Positions 33,600 through 45,149 of a DNA stretch of 64,000 nucleotides are shown here, in pieces. The translations under genes were made by a program, and so were the position numbers. The stretch is from Vandiemenella viatica (Eukaryota; Arthropoda; Insecta; Orthoptera; Morabidae), in the NCBI GenBank assembly GCA_031002005.1, contig CM061920.1, forward strand, positions 112,954,095 to 113,018,094. The letters run 5' to 3'. How positions within the stretch are numbered: the first letter of the stretch is position 1; each line of letters starts with the position of its first letter. The notes beneath the pieces were generated by a model that was given only the letters and a program-made list of their open reading frames with translations, did no database searches and was not told the origin of the DNA.

Positions 33600-36500
33600 A
33601 AGTTGTCAGGGACCAGGCGTATACTGGGGGTTGGTAGCGACTAAGTCACCTGAACCAGTTTGTCTTCCAAAATATTCTAAGTCCACAAGAAAGTTCTGTA
33701 ACCGTGTTGAAATACTTATGCTAACTGTTAAAATTGACCACAGTCGCCACTTACAGTTTTCAACCTCCTGTAAGAAAGGTGCTATTGTATAAATGAAAGT
33801 CACAAGTTGAATCACTGGATTATATATTCTCAGAATTTTCACGTAAATATTACATGTCACAGTTAGCATGGCAATCGGATAATAATCTTCACCAAACATC
33901 ACAGGTTGAGAAATCAGAGCAAAACCGCATGAAAAAACCCCCGAAACTGAATTGAATTTTACATGTCCAGAAACTGAAAGCTCGAAATGAGTATGGTTCC
34001 AACTTTCAAAAAATGGCCGCCACTAACGAGTGGTTAGGATGGTTGTAGACTCGTCCCGCGCCTGACCTACCATGACGTCAGAGACTTCCCGACATCCACC
34101 ACTCTCTCCATACCGCTACCATTGAATTCACTACACGAGAAGTTATATGTTGTCACTACGAGGTGTTCCAGCCGAGTGTTGAGAGCCGAGTATGTCTTGT
34201 CATCTCTCACCTGACTTATATAGACTCGATCACGTGATCACGCCTCTCTCCAAAGAATTACCAAATATGGATGTGTTAAAAGACCTACCGCGTTAGTCAA
34301 CGTTTTGTTACCTTTTTAAATTTGGCTTTAGTTATTAACTTGAAATTAGGCTTAAAATATTATTCCCGATTTTAGTCTCTCCCTAAATATAAACTTTGTT
34401 TAAATCTGTTGTGTTTTGGTAAAACCAGTAATCTCTAACAATCAGATGTAATTATTATTTATGTTTTATGGTATAGCTCTGAAGTTATTTGGATCATCAA
34501 GCCGGAAAAATTATCAATGTGTAGCCTAAATTAAACTGTGTATTTTAGAGTTTATTTCATCTTTGTAAGTGCCTTATCTGAGACACAATAAATTGTTTAG
34601 TTATTCACACGTGGGTTGTTACAGAGTGTTTTTTAGAAAATTCATAACATCGGTTCTGGCTTTAAATTACGTGAAATTAATATGTATGAAACTAGAAGAA
34701 TGGATTGTTAAGGCAAACTACTTTTTAACTCGGAATTTAAGTATGCTTTTAAATGAAAAAATGTTAAAGTCGGGTATTCTATTTTACGTGTTCAGATTAT
34801 ATTTAAAAATACTTAAACAGTTGGAAACTACAAGATTTATATGAATTTACTTCTCTTTATTGCTGTTTTATTTTATTAGCTACTTTTTACTGTGTGACTG
34901 TGTTTAAAATCAGTGTAGAAGCATTTTATATGTGCAGTGTCTATAGCAAGTTACTTTGTGATTGGATTAACAGACAACAGGTTAGTAAAATGTCTTTAAA
35001 TGTGTTTAGAAAATTAATTATGTGTGTTTACTAACATTTACATGCTCTTAGCGCTTTTGAAATGGTTTAATTTTATCGGAATTAATTCTGAAAGTCACGA
35101 AAATCTAGTCGATTTACCGGCTTCCTGTACTTACTAATATTTCATATTTTACGGGCTGAAACTGCTTAAAACCTATTAAAACTGAAAGATTAGTTTATTT
35201 CCTTTATATATGTCTACTTTTTAAATCCTGAAACTACTAAAAAGACCTAAAATTATTTATGTGAACTGTTTAGGAGAATGAGTGCTAAAATTTCTTTATA
35301 ATTACTTCTTGTGACTATTAGATGCTTTAAAACTATCAGAAACCTGTTAATTATCCTACTAAACTGTCTCAGGGATTATTCTCTTTACTTTTAGAACTTT
35401 AAAATGGTCAAATTCCATCACAATGAGTTATTTTCATACTGCTTTAGTCTACTATTCAAACATCCAGTCTATTTCTTTAAAATACCTGCTAAACTGTATT
35501 TAAATGTGAAGTTATGTTTATAATAGTTCTAGGCCTGGCTATTATTAGTTCTTGACACTCTTTACTGGACGACAAACGCTTCAGAAATACCAAAATCTGG
35601 TATATGCTAAAATTTAATGGTCAGATCTGACTGGCATTGAAACTATCTGTTTATCTCTGAAATAAAGTTTATTAACCATGATAAAAGGTTTATTTAGTGG
35701 CTGTATTTACTCATTTTAATCATTTCCTTCATTTAAATCGGTTCATAACAATTCGTTAAACAATGTCAGTATCTGGTATTACGAGTTTACTTTTATATGT
35801 TATTACTTGCTTCCTGCTGGAATATCGTTTATTTAATGCCATTTATATGTTATTTACATTGGTTATGGATTATTTATTCACTTCAGTGTATGGAAAGTGT
35901 TGTCAACTCGATTTTACGTGTGGTATCGGATACTAAAGTTAACCCCAAACTTGACCGGATTCAAACCAAATATTAAAAATAGAACGAGGGATACCTTACA
36001 AAGTCTTTATTGGTACAAAAGACTTAAACTTTCTTCTTTTAACAAATATGCTTTAAATGCCTGGTTCAAAGAATTTTTAATTGACTTTGGCTTGTACCAT
36101 CTCTTGGTCATTGCCAATTTTGTCATTATTATTATTTTGTGATTGTTTCCAGTTTTACATGTCACTGGGTACATCCTCTTCGTAAATCTGATTTTCAAAG
36201 GGAGATTCCAACACTACTGGCTTAGGCCTGTAGTAATAAATAAAAAGTGGTTGTTCTTGACATCTTTGCCCATGTATACACTGGTGTCATGTGTAAACCT
36301 TTCTGTTTCTTCATATGCTAAACTGAATAATCAATGATTAACCTATTATCTTTGTAGCTCCATTCATTCTAGTGTATATCTCTTTGCCTGAAAAAGGTAA
36401 ATGCAGTTTTCAAGTTATTGAAGCTGGAAAAATTAATCAATTAAAATTTATTACTTGCACTTCATATGTTCCAATTACATTTTATTTCTAACTTAGGTCC

Positions 36501-37020
36501 ACATTTAAGTACACTATATAATTATTTTTGTTTGGTAGCATTCTTGAAACTTATCATAGAAGTCCTGTTTGTGTTCCAATTGACTTTCCCTGGACAGCAT
36601 ACCCCTAGTAATGTCAAATACCATCTATTTTAATTCTCAGGTTTAATATGCAGTCATTAATCCATTTGTAAGTATTAATTGTAGAGTTGTAATGCTTCCT
36701 AATTATTACAGCTACCTACTTCATATATGGCTGTCTTTCCTTGTGGTGCCCCACTATAATCCATGATATAATCAATAAGTTCCGTGCTACCTTTCAAATT
36801 CTTATTAGTTTCTGCTTCTGCAGCCACATCTATTTTCTGTAATTGCTTTATTACATAAGCCTCTGGTGTTTCATAGAGCTATGCTTATTTCCTGTACAGT
36901 TCCAAAATTCTGAGTCTTTTTCTTGCTATTTTCATTACACAAAGATCCATCTGATTTCTATTCTCTGTGTGAAGGTTGTGAGTTGAAGGAAGATTTCTCC
37001 TTTATGGATTAACAGCTTTT
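33600..37020. other. Long AT-rich intronic stretch, no gene recognised
   Basis: I checked the open stretches (for example 34569-34844, 35897-36142) and found no family motif. A CRE TGACGTCA at 34073-34080 with TTATATAG at 34216-34223 resembles the promoter candidate at 31592 but has nothing coding behind it. Probably old repeat sequence. Confidence 0.4.
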
Positions 37021-37520
37021 AGCTGGATAAGCAACATGGCAGAGATGCTGCCTTTTAGGCCTTATAACCTGCATGTTTTTCTTTGGGGATTATCTCCCTT
37101 AGTCATAATATCCAAGTTTTAAGGTGCTGAAGACTCATCTTTCATCCTCTCCTGTCTATTGCATCCCATATGGAGGGCACTACTCATGGGCTAAATGGCT
37201 CTCGCCTTCATCTAAGAGGGTGGCTGCATCAAACACAAGGCTTGTGCAAGCTCAGCCACTTACTTCTTTAAACTTGACAAAGGGTTTAACCCAAAATATT
37301 GTATTTTCTGTGTTTTGTGTTGTTTTCTGTTGCTGCTGCCCTTGTCCCTTCAACTTTGGTGAGTATTGGGTGTATTTTAATTGTCCTTTCCATATAAGAG
37401 GACGTAGAAGTATTTCTCAAGGTTTTATTTTCCCATCATATCCAGCTTGGCCTTCGATCCTTGAAGCCTTACCAACTGTTTGCCCCTGCCAGAAATTTTT
37501 AATTGCAACAGAGCATCTGA
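37020..37520 (+). mobile_element. Penelope-like element terminal fragment
   Basis: CCCAAAATATTGTATTTTCT, CCCTTCAACTTTGGT and TTGGGTGTATTTTA with CCTTTCCATATAA match 51568-51675 in the 3' region of the Penelope-like element at 49490. The upstream 37120-37260 (GGGCTAAATGGCTCTCGCC, CTAAGAGGGTGGCTGCATC) has no counterpart in the window and may be the LTR-like repeat of another Penelope-like copy. Confidence 0.5.
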
Positions 37521-37639
37521 CCCAGTAACAATTTTCCCACACCTACTTTACCATTGTGATTTTTTTTTTTTTATCTCAAATTATTTCACTGCCATTTCAC
37601 AATTCAGCTACTTTTACACTTCATAAATTATTATTTTAA

Positions 37640-38000
37640 ACTGTTTCAGTGGTTGTTGTAAACTGCTGAGCTTTTCCCTGAATAATTTATTCCAGTCCTT
37701 GACTCCATTACAAACAAAAGAAAATTTTCACACTCTCTCAGACAACTCTTCCCTTCCAAGTACAACTCCCTAATTCTTCTATCAATATCCATTCAAGCAT
37801 CATCGCCAATATTAGCCTTGTACACTCCTCCTGTCTTACAGTGACTACAAATACAACTCTGTTCTTGATTTCTGCAGGTATTTCTACAAACACCTTTCGC
37901 TACCAAACTTTGCACTTCCTCCAAATTCTGTATTTGATATCCAAGACGCGTTTTACATATACTAAAACTAGTCTAACCAAGGTTTTGTAACTGGATACTT
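37640..38000 (-). pseudogene. Possible LINE C-terminal remnant
   Basis: Minus-strand peptide KFSFVCNGVKDWNKLF preceded by other short coding-like stretches resembles the post-RT tail of LINEs ('fs...v..WN.L'). Too short and broken for a firm call. Confidence 0.25.
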
Positions 38001-38038
38001 TCACTTTCTTTGTACTTCCCTCATAATGCTCTCTAATA

Positions 38039-38448
38039 CAGTGTTTCCCAAAGTGGGGCCCACGCCCCACAGGGGGGCAATTTGGTTTTTTTAGGGGGGC
38101 AATTTAGAAATTGACTTGATGCGACTTTTCCGCTTTCTCTTTGGGTTATTTAAACGCAATGCCAGATATGGTTACAAAATATAGCAAAAAAGCAAATTCT
38201 TAAAAGGATCACACTAAATTGCCATAATAAATGTTTATTATAAATCTTGAATTTGAATTTTAGTATATCATTATATGTTTTTTAATTTTACTTACTGTGT
38301 TTTATGATAATATTAAAGTATTTTCTTTCAAAAACCATCCTATATTAGTTTCTTTAATAACAAACAAAAATTTTTATTAAAAATTATGTATGGGGGGCAA
38401 AAAAATGTTGAAAGTGGGACATGACCCAAAAAAGGTTGGGAAACACTG
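38039..38448. mobile_element. hAT-type MITE (410 bp)
   Basis: The ends CAGTGTTTCCCAAAGTGGGG and TTGGGAAACACTG are imperfect terminal inverted repeats. CTCTAATA is duplicated at 38031-38038 and 38449-38456. 'CAGTGTTTCCCAA' type ends are common in hAT elements. GGGGGGCAA motifs occur near both ends. No ORF. Confidence 0.88.
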
Positions 38449-38612
38449 CTCTAATACATAATGGATTCTGAAAACTCTTCCAACAACCAGTCCACTGTCT
38501 CCGACTCAATTGAATTTACTAACAAATTTTTATGTAGATAATTAAACTTATACTCTTCACAAGCAACTACTCCTCCCACCTGTCAACAATAATAGTTATT
38601 TGACTCTTCTGG

Positions 38613-40466
38613 GAAGAGATGGCAAAAGACTACAGAAGGAGCAAATTGGAAGTTAAAAGAATTGTACAAGAAGAAAAGGAGAAAAGCTGGGATGATTTTA
38701 CATCTAAACTAGAAGAGGATAGTAAAGGGAATATGAAAATGTTATATGGAATCGTAAAACACAAAAGATCGGATAAGGAAACAATTACAGCAATAGAGAC
38801 AGCTGATGGAAATATAGTTCGCAATATAAGAAGTATCAGGGAAGCCATGAAACAATATTTTGACAAACTACTAAATGGACCTAATGGGATAAACGATGAA
38901 GAAACAAGTCAGAGAATAATAGATGAAGGCACCCCAATAACTTGGTTAGAGAGCTCTCCATAAGATGAAAAGTGGCAAGTCAGCAGGAGCCAACGAAGTT
39001 ACAGCCGACATGATTAAAGCTGCCGGTCCACCAGGGATACAATGGCTGTATAGAGTCCTCAGAGCAATATGGAATGATAACCAAATACCAGAAGACTGGA
39101 CGAAAGGGGTGATAATTCCTATATTCAAGAAAGGGAACAGAAGGAAAAGTGAAAACTATAGAGGTATTACCCTCCTATCCCACGGCCTCAAAATTATGGA
39201 AAAGATAGTTGAAGCCAGAGTACGAACAATATTAGAGCCCATCTTAGAAGAGGAACAACATGGGTTTAGGGCTGGAAGAAGCACAACAGATCTAATATTT
39301 GCCTTGAGAATGCTGGTGGAAAAATATTGGGAAAGAGGGAAAAACCTAATTATTGTGTTTATGGACCTAGAAAAGGCATACGATAATGTTGCTAGACCAA
39401 CTATCTGGAAAAGTCTAAGAAAACTTGAAATACCAGAGTACCTCATAAGAAAGATCCAAATGCTGTACAATAACTGCAAGAGCTGTGTCAATGTTGGGGA
39501 TGGTTACTCTGAATGGTTTAGTACAACCAAAGGAGTACAACAAGGAAGTTCCCTTTCACCCCTTCTGTTCATAGCGGTGATGGATAACATCTTAAAAGAA
39601 CTAAAAAGAACATTCAATAGAGATCTACAGGCACTGGTGTTTGCAGATGATGTAGCAGTATGGGATGAAACAGAAGAAGGAATACAAAACAAATTGAAGA
39701 TGTGGAATGATAAGTTTGAAGAATATGGAATGAAATTGAATCCAAAAAAAACTGTAGCACTAAAAATAAGCCGAAAGAATACAGACTGTCATATAAAATT
39801 AAAAGACCACGAAGTTGAAGTTGTTGACCAATTCAGCTACCTGGGGAGCATAATTGCCAATAATGGTAGAAGTGATTTAGAAATAGTGAGTAGAGTAACC
39901 AAAGGAGCCAACTTCTACAGTACTGTGTGAGGCTTACTATGGGACATGAAGGTTCCCAGAAGAGCAAAAATTGTATTGTACAAATCATATCTCATTCCTA
40001 TTCTCACATATGCTTTGGAAACATGCACACTAACATCAAGGGACCTTAGCAAGATCCAAGCATGTGAAATGAAGTTTCTTAGAACAGCCCTCCAGAAAAC
40101 TAGACTTGACCGCATAAAGAATGATGAAATTAGATCAAACCTAGAGCTAAGGGAATCCATGGAAGAGAGACTTAGGTCATCTAGACTTCGATGGTTTGGG
40201 CATGTGAAGAGAATGACTAGCAAAAGACTGCCAAAAACTTATTTGGAAAAAAGGATACTGGGCAAAAGACCAGTGGGAAGACCAAGAAGAAGATGGACAG
40301 ACCAACTGAAGGAGGATGTAGAGAGAAGAGGCTGGAATTGGGAGTACATCACAGACAGAGAAACCTTTCTGGACAGGAAAAGGTGGAAAACAATCGTCTA
40401 TAATAACCAAGGCTCGTAAACCACACCCGGGAAACTGGAGATGGTCCTCAACGATAATGATGATGA
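38613..40466 (+). mobile_element. RTE-type LINE, 5'-truncated, with 12-bp TSD
   Basis: TGACTCTTCTGG is duplicated at 38601-38612 and 40467-40478. The 3' end is an ATGATGATG tail. It contains a C-terminal endonuclease-RT linker, the whole RT and the post-RT domain. A young insertion, with only two inactivating lesions in 1.8 kb of coding sequence. Target duplication, truncation and short repeat tail are all diagnostic of target-primed reverse transcription by an RTE element. Confidence 0.92.
38619..40419 (+). pseudogene. RTE ORF2 reverse transcriptase (one frameshift, one stop)
   Basis: 38619-38963 encodes the linker (KLEVKRIVQEEKEKSWDDF, IREAMKQYFDKLLNG). A frameshift near 38945 leads to RT in frame from 38965: MKSGKSAGANEVTADMIKAA, GVIIPIFKKGNRRKSENYRG, QHGFRAGRSTTDLIFALRML, VFMDLEKAYDNVARPTIWKS, GVQQGSSLSPLLFI, LVFADDVAVWDE (catalytic ADD near 39645) and FSYLGSIIANNGRSDLE. 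One TGA at 39928-39930 interrupts the same frame, which continues to 40419 with MKVPRRAKIVLYKS, RLRWFGHVKRM and GKRPVGRPRRRWTDQLKEDV. The polymerase core is intact by eye. Copies the element RNA into DNA at a nicked target. Confidence 0.9.
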
Positions 40467-40689
40467 TGACTCTTCTGGCATTTTTTTCATTCGATTTGGA
40501 CCTGCACAGATTGATATTATGTCCAAATTCCTTTGTAGCTGTACACAGTCTTCTCCGGTGTTAATTGTATTACACACCATAAAGTAATATGCAAGGGTTT
40601 TGAATTCCAACCATAAACCATCAGTATGATTATTCGTAATAATCATTTCATCTACTTATTCTGGTTTTATGGCTCATTGACTTTGATGA

Positions 40690-40870
40690 CATTAGAGCTG
40701 TAAGAGGATTGGGGTTAAGGATCAAGAATGAAATTAGCCAAGACCTTCTGAAAGAACCATTCCTGACATTCTTCTGCAGTGATTTTGGGAAACCATCAAA
40801 AACTTAAACCTATACGGTTGGACAGGGATAACAACCACAAAACTCTTAGTTGCCAGATCGTCTGCTGAAA
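40690..40870 (-). mobile_element. Degenerate SINE fragment, minus strand
   Basis: Contains 'GTGATTTTGGGAAACCATC' and a diverged flank resembling the 6413-6585 SINE body. Head not recognisable. Confidence 0.4.
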
Positions 40871-41369
40871 TGGTCCGTCCCAAAATACTACTCTGAAGCA
40901 GTCCCATTTTCACTTCTATCTCCTTTGATAGAGAATTTCCTATGCTTAACTGTTTGCTTCCTACCATTTAAGAATTCTTGTATATCTTCTTGTCCATTTG
41001 AAATGTTTTTAGCATTTATATTATGATTTTATGGCACAAACTGTCAAATGCCTTAGAGATATAGTGCTACACCATCAACTTGACTTCCATCATCCATATC
41101 ATTTAAAATATATTGCATATTGCCTAAAAGCTGAGATCAGCATCAAATATCCTTACCTAAAGCATTTTGCAATTACTATTATTTTAATAGAGATTCCTGA
41201 TATGGTTATATATTGATTTCTACATCATCTCACCAATTACTGATGTCAATCTAATAGACCTGTAATTTTTAATCAAGAGTTCATGCAGGTCCTAAGTAAT
41301 CATGACCAGCCACAGTTGACTCACGCATAGAGGATGGTACATATGGGAACAAAAAAGTATTATTTCTGT

Positions 41370-42450
41370 CTTGCAAGTTGTGCCTGTGGACACCATTGGT
41401 AGGTGGGGTTTCATTAGACATAAATAGAAGGGGTCAGGACAGTTCCCTTATTAGGTTAGAGGCTGCTTGTGTAGGGATGAAAACAAGTGATCAAAGCAAT
41501 TCTGAATGTACATCTATGATGGGGAAAATTACTAATGTTAAAGAAAGAGGTGAAGCTGATTTGACAATCTGAGACAGGGACAGTACTGGAAAGGTGAATG
41601 CCGAAATTATCACAAAGCCAGTTTTAAGACTCTTACTTACGAACTGTAGGAGTATATTTAAAAACTTTGGTAACTTCATAGAGATACACAAACCACAAGT
41701 ATTTATAGGAGTAGAGTCTTGGTTAAGGGAAAGAATGCTTGACAACGAAATTTTTCCCAATGATAATATAGTGTATCACTATGACAGCAGTGCAGTGTGA
41801 GAACGAAGGCTCTCACGGAACAGCTCTGGTGCTCCCTGCATAACATCATATCTGAAGATGGCGGTAGAGCTAGCCGCCGAAAGCTCTTTGTTCTTTCTTC
41901 AACACTATATGGTGGAAAACCCATGAAGACTTCACATTATCAACAGTGGAGCAGTTAGTGAGGGGTATACATGTAGGTTAGTAAAGATTATTGCAGTTTT
42001 CTGGTATTCAAATATTACAGCTATGAGTTGATAGGGGTAGATTTCTGGTATGATAAAAAAGAAAATAATTAGGGTGTTGGCCACTTACTGCAGTGGAAGA
42101 AGGAATTATGAAGATGAGGCTCTTGGATACAAACTAAATGCATATTCATGGTTTAGAGGTAAGCATAAAATGGTCATTATTGGTGGGGATTTAAATTTGC
42201 CATATCAACTGAGAAGGAAGTAAAGTTGTTAACACAAGTAAACCGATATTTGCAAATACCTTAGTAGGGGAAGGAGGATACAAACAAGTGCCAAGACAGA
42301 GCACTAGGGTTCCAGCATGTGAGACATATTCCTCATAAAGCATGATTATAATATCGTGGGGTCTTGAAGTAAAGCAGTACCTCCACATGCCAGATATTAT
42401 CATTATCAGTTGATGCAGGGAGACCAAAAGTTACAGGTCTAGTGCTACAA
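41370..42450 (+). pseudogene. CR1/Jockey-group LINE fragment: ORF1 end and endonuclease start
   Basis: The block V remnant of the ORF1 esterase (VGGVSLDINRRGQ; in the +1 frame a VDTIGRWGF-like stretch) is followed after about 200 bp by an AP-endonuclease opening: LRLLLTNCRSIFKNFGNFIE, HKPQVFIGVESWLRERMLDN and EIFPNDNIVYHYD (41620-41790). Coding then breaks at the insertion 41797-41945 and resumes with SEGYTCRLVKIIAVFWY. Decayed beyond about 42050. Confidence 0.65.
41797..41945 (+). mobile_element. Small structured insertion with hammerhead-like core
   Basis: It interrupts the LINE endonuclease reading frame (HYDSSAV before, NSGAVSEGYTC after), with similar 12-mers ACAGCAGTGCAG and ACAGTGGAGCAG at the two sides. 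It carries CTGAAGATGGCGG-TAGAGCTAG-CCGCCGAAA, a CUGAnGA/stem/GAAA arrangement as in hammerhead ribozymes, with an extra U before the stem. GAACGAAGGCTCTC can pair with GAAAGCTCTTTGTTC around it. Confidence 0.4.
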
Positions 42451-43650
42451 ACATTCACATAAGTACTATAAATAAAGACAATCACTTTTAATACGGGTGG
42501 AAAAATTTATTTATAGCCGTAATTCAGTTTTCAAAATTTATAATGCATGAGGTACAAGGACAAAAAGTGAACAATAGAAGTGCAGATCTAGCAAAAAAAG
42601 TGGCCTTTGTTTAAATAAATAAAAGTAACCTAGCTTAATCAATATGTTTTCACTTCCTAAACTTTATTACAAAATTTCTGGTCAAATTTAAAATAAAGAT
42701 ATTAATAAAAGAAAAAATATGACTTTTAAATAATAATGTTAACCAAATTGGGTTTAGGCTCTAAAGATAAAAACTCAATACAAAATAATAACAGATAAAC
42801 AAATAATGGTAGTTTATATAGAGAAAAGCAAATTCTAGGTGTATCAGCATAGGTTTCACAATAGATTGAGTCGAAGGGATTTTCACTCAGAGAGATTTCA
42901 AAGATGGGACTTAAATTAATTGAAATAACATAAAAATTTAGTGAGATAAGTGAAAATCCTATTTGAATCTATATTTTTAAAAAAAAAAATGCTGTTCGAT
43001 GGTAACTGCATCGCTTGAGAATGGCTCAACTAATTTGGCTAAAATTTTTAAATGTTCTTACTAGTCTGAATAAGGTTTTTAGAGAAACAAAAATGATAAA
43101 AGTTTCCTGGAAAGTTCTGTGCTTTTTTCTATGTACTGAGTTAACTAATTTTTTTAAAAAAATGTTTTTAATAGTCCAAATAAGCATTTTAGAAAAAGAA
43201 AAATTGGAGAAGTTACTCAGAAAATTGGAATATTTGTAAAAACTGAAATTGTCAATGTACTGGTTTGGCTATTTTTTAAAAAATGTTTATGATAGTATGA
43301 ATAAGGTTTTCAGAGAAAAAATGGGAAAAATTGTCAAGAAAATTAGGAAAGTGCTTTTTTCCATGGAATTTTTGGATGAACTCATAACTATAAATCATGA
43401 TTCTAACAATTGATATGTGTAATTCATTTTTTTTTTTTTTTTTTGTTCTTTATGTTCCTGGAATGGAAATAACACAGTTGAATATTTTCTATTGTAAAAA
43501 AACTGGTAGATCTGGGGGAAAATATGGAAAAAGGCATTCCCAGCTAAACAAAAATAAAATTACCTTTGCTTTTATTTTTGGGTTGTTTTGTGATCTGTCA
43601 AATAAATGTAGTTATTTTATTTCTATTTCATTGATATTAATTTAGTGATA
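42450..43650. other. AT-rich sequence, no gene recognised
   Basis: Contains a loose internal repetition (TTAGAGAAACAAAAATGATAA at about 43078, TTAGAAAAAGAAAAATTGGAG at 43189 and TCAGAGAAAAAATGGGAAAA at 43309, about 110-120 bp apart). No coding motif. May be 5' Helitron sequence. Confidence 0.35.
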
Positions 43651-43654
43651 TTCA

Positions 43655-44460
43655 ACAAGGTATTACCTCAATTAGGCATAAAGTGCCCAAATCGCCCAAT
43701 ACACGATACATTTAATCAAAAGTTGAAACATGAAAAACAATATGATTGTGATGCATTGAGACAGTCAGTTTGAATCAGCAAAAAAAAAAAAAAAAAAAAA
43801 AAAACAACATGTGTATGACACTCTCATGAATGTTTTGAATGATGGAACTAGAGGATTTTCTTTGGAAGCTCCTGACCGAGCGTGGTGGTGTAACGGATAG
43901 CGTTCTGGCCTCGCATTCGGGAGGACGGTGGTTCGAATCCCTGTCCGGGCATCCAGATTTGGGTTTTCCATGGTTTCCCCAAATCACTCCAGGTGAATGC
44001 CGGGATGCTTCCTTCAAAAGGCCATGGCCGAATTCCTTCCCATTCCTTGCCCCCATCCTTTCCCGTCTCTAAAGACCACGTTGTTAAAAAGGGACGTTAA
44101 ACTGTTTTTTTTTTTTTTTAAAAAAGGAAGCTCCTGGTGGAACTGGAAAAACATTTTTCATCTTATTGAATTTGGCAACGATTTGCTTACAGTATGAAAT
44201 TTCACTTACACTTGCTCCATCGGGAACTGCAGCTACATTGTTGAAAGTTGGTCAAACAGCTCATTTAGCATTCAAGTTGCTGTTGAATATGTAAAACAGT
44301 AAAACTCCAATGTGCAACTTTTGGAAGAACTGTATGATGGCCAGAGTTTGTTGCTACTGATCATTTGGGATGAATGTAGAATGACACATAAAAATTCTTT
44401 GAAGGCATTAGACTAAATGAAACGAGATCTGCAATACAATCAAAATTGGTTTGGTGGTGT
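43655..44460 (+). pseudogene. Helitron/PIF1 helicase fragment, split by a SINE at the P-loop
   Basis: LPQLGIKCPNRPIHDTF and HEKQYDCDALRQS (43660-43770), then after a poly(A) run YDTLMNVLNDGTRGFSLEAP ending at 43873. The SINE 43874-44125 intervenes. The frame resumes with GGTGKTFFILLNLATI (Walker A GGTGKT), LTLAPSGTAATLLKVGQTAH, LAFKLLLN and IIWDEC-like SFGMNVE (Walker B, decayed). Order and spacing match the 'FLEAPGGTGKTFL...ASSGIAATLL.GGRTAHS.LKLPLN' blocks of Helitron-encoded PIF1 helicases, which unwind DNA during rolling-circle transposition. Not a host Pif1: no introns, decayed, and next to a Helitron-like end. Confidence 0.82.
43874..44125 (+). mobile_element. tRNA-derived SINE, full length, inserted at the Walker A codons
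   Basis: Same family as 6881-7133 with A box TGGTGTAACGG and B box GGTTCGAATCC. The end is a T-run followed by AAAAAA. Target duplication GGAAGCTCCT at 43864-43873 and 44126-44135. Removing the SINE and one TSD copy restores EAP-GGTGKT in the interrupted helicase. Confidence 0.92.
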
Positions 44461-45149
44461 GATTTTCGAAATTGAAATGTAAATAAAACACTTTGAGATT
44501 CATTAAGATTTAAAAATTAATGGAAAAAAAATAAATCATTTGGTTAACATGAAATTTGGACTTAATTCAATTGAGAGGTAAAGTTTGGAACAAAACTGCA
44601 TGGTTCCAGGTCAATTACATTCCAGCTACATTACATACTTCCACTATTTCCAATGCATACTACTGATAGAATTCATCCCAAATGTAAAGTTTCGCATTGG
44701 CATACTTCTGAATGTACTTCTCTTCAAACTGAATATTTATGGATACAGATCATTCAGAAATGATTTTTCCCATCATTTTTAATTTTTTTATGCATTTCCT
44801 ATAGGATTCACAAAATGATCACAAAGAAATTTATTGAAATTTGGACAGGACAATGTCTGTGGGGTCAGCTAGTACATGAATAAATAGGAAAGATATTTCA
44901 TATTTCATAATTATACATGGTGTGGCCTTAAACAATTGGCAGAAACTTTTCAGATGGAATAATTTCTAAAGTAAAATGAATATAGCTTCAAATAGTATGC
45001 TAAATGACACAAGAAGAGAAGAGTAATATTCCTGAATATTAAAGCTACACTAGGGATTAAATATTTTAGGAATAAAAGGAAAATAAAATAAATGTACAAC
45101 CACATCACTTAAATAATTTATAACTGACCGAGCATGGTGGGTGATATCT

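Larger units (their letters stand above)
43655..44872 (+). mobile_element. Helitron remnant with PIF1-type helicase fragment
   Basis: Helicase coding remnant (see the separate entry) followed by sequence ending GGGGTCAGCTAG|T at 44861-44872. Autonomous Helitrons end in CTRR, here CTAG, inserted before a T. An imperfect hairpin ACAGGAC-AAT-GTCTGT (44845-44860) lies just upstream, the expected 3' terminator. The TC 5' end was not located. Confidence 0.6.

Noticed and set aside
34569..34844. 91-codon open frame
   Set aside because: AT-rich region, no domain, no codon bias or splice context; probably chance.
37124..37528. 134-codon open frame
   Set aside because: It overlaps non-coding Penelope-like terminal sequence shared with 51568-51675; no domain.
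43655..44460. Host PIF1 helicase gene
   Set aside because: Decayed, intronless and adjacent to a Helitron-like 3' end, with the block pattern of Helitron helicases.
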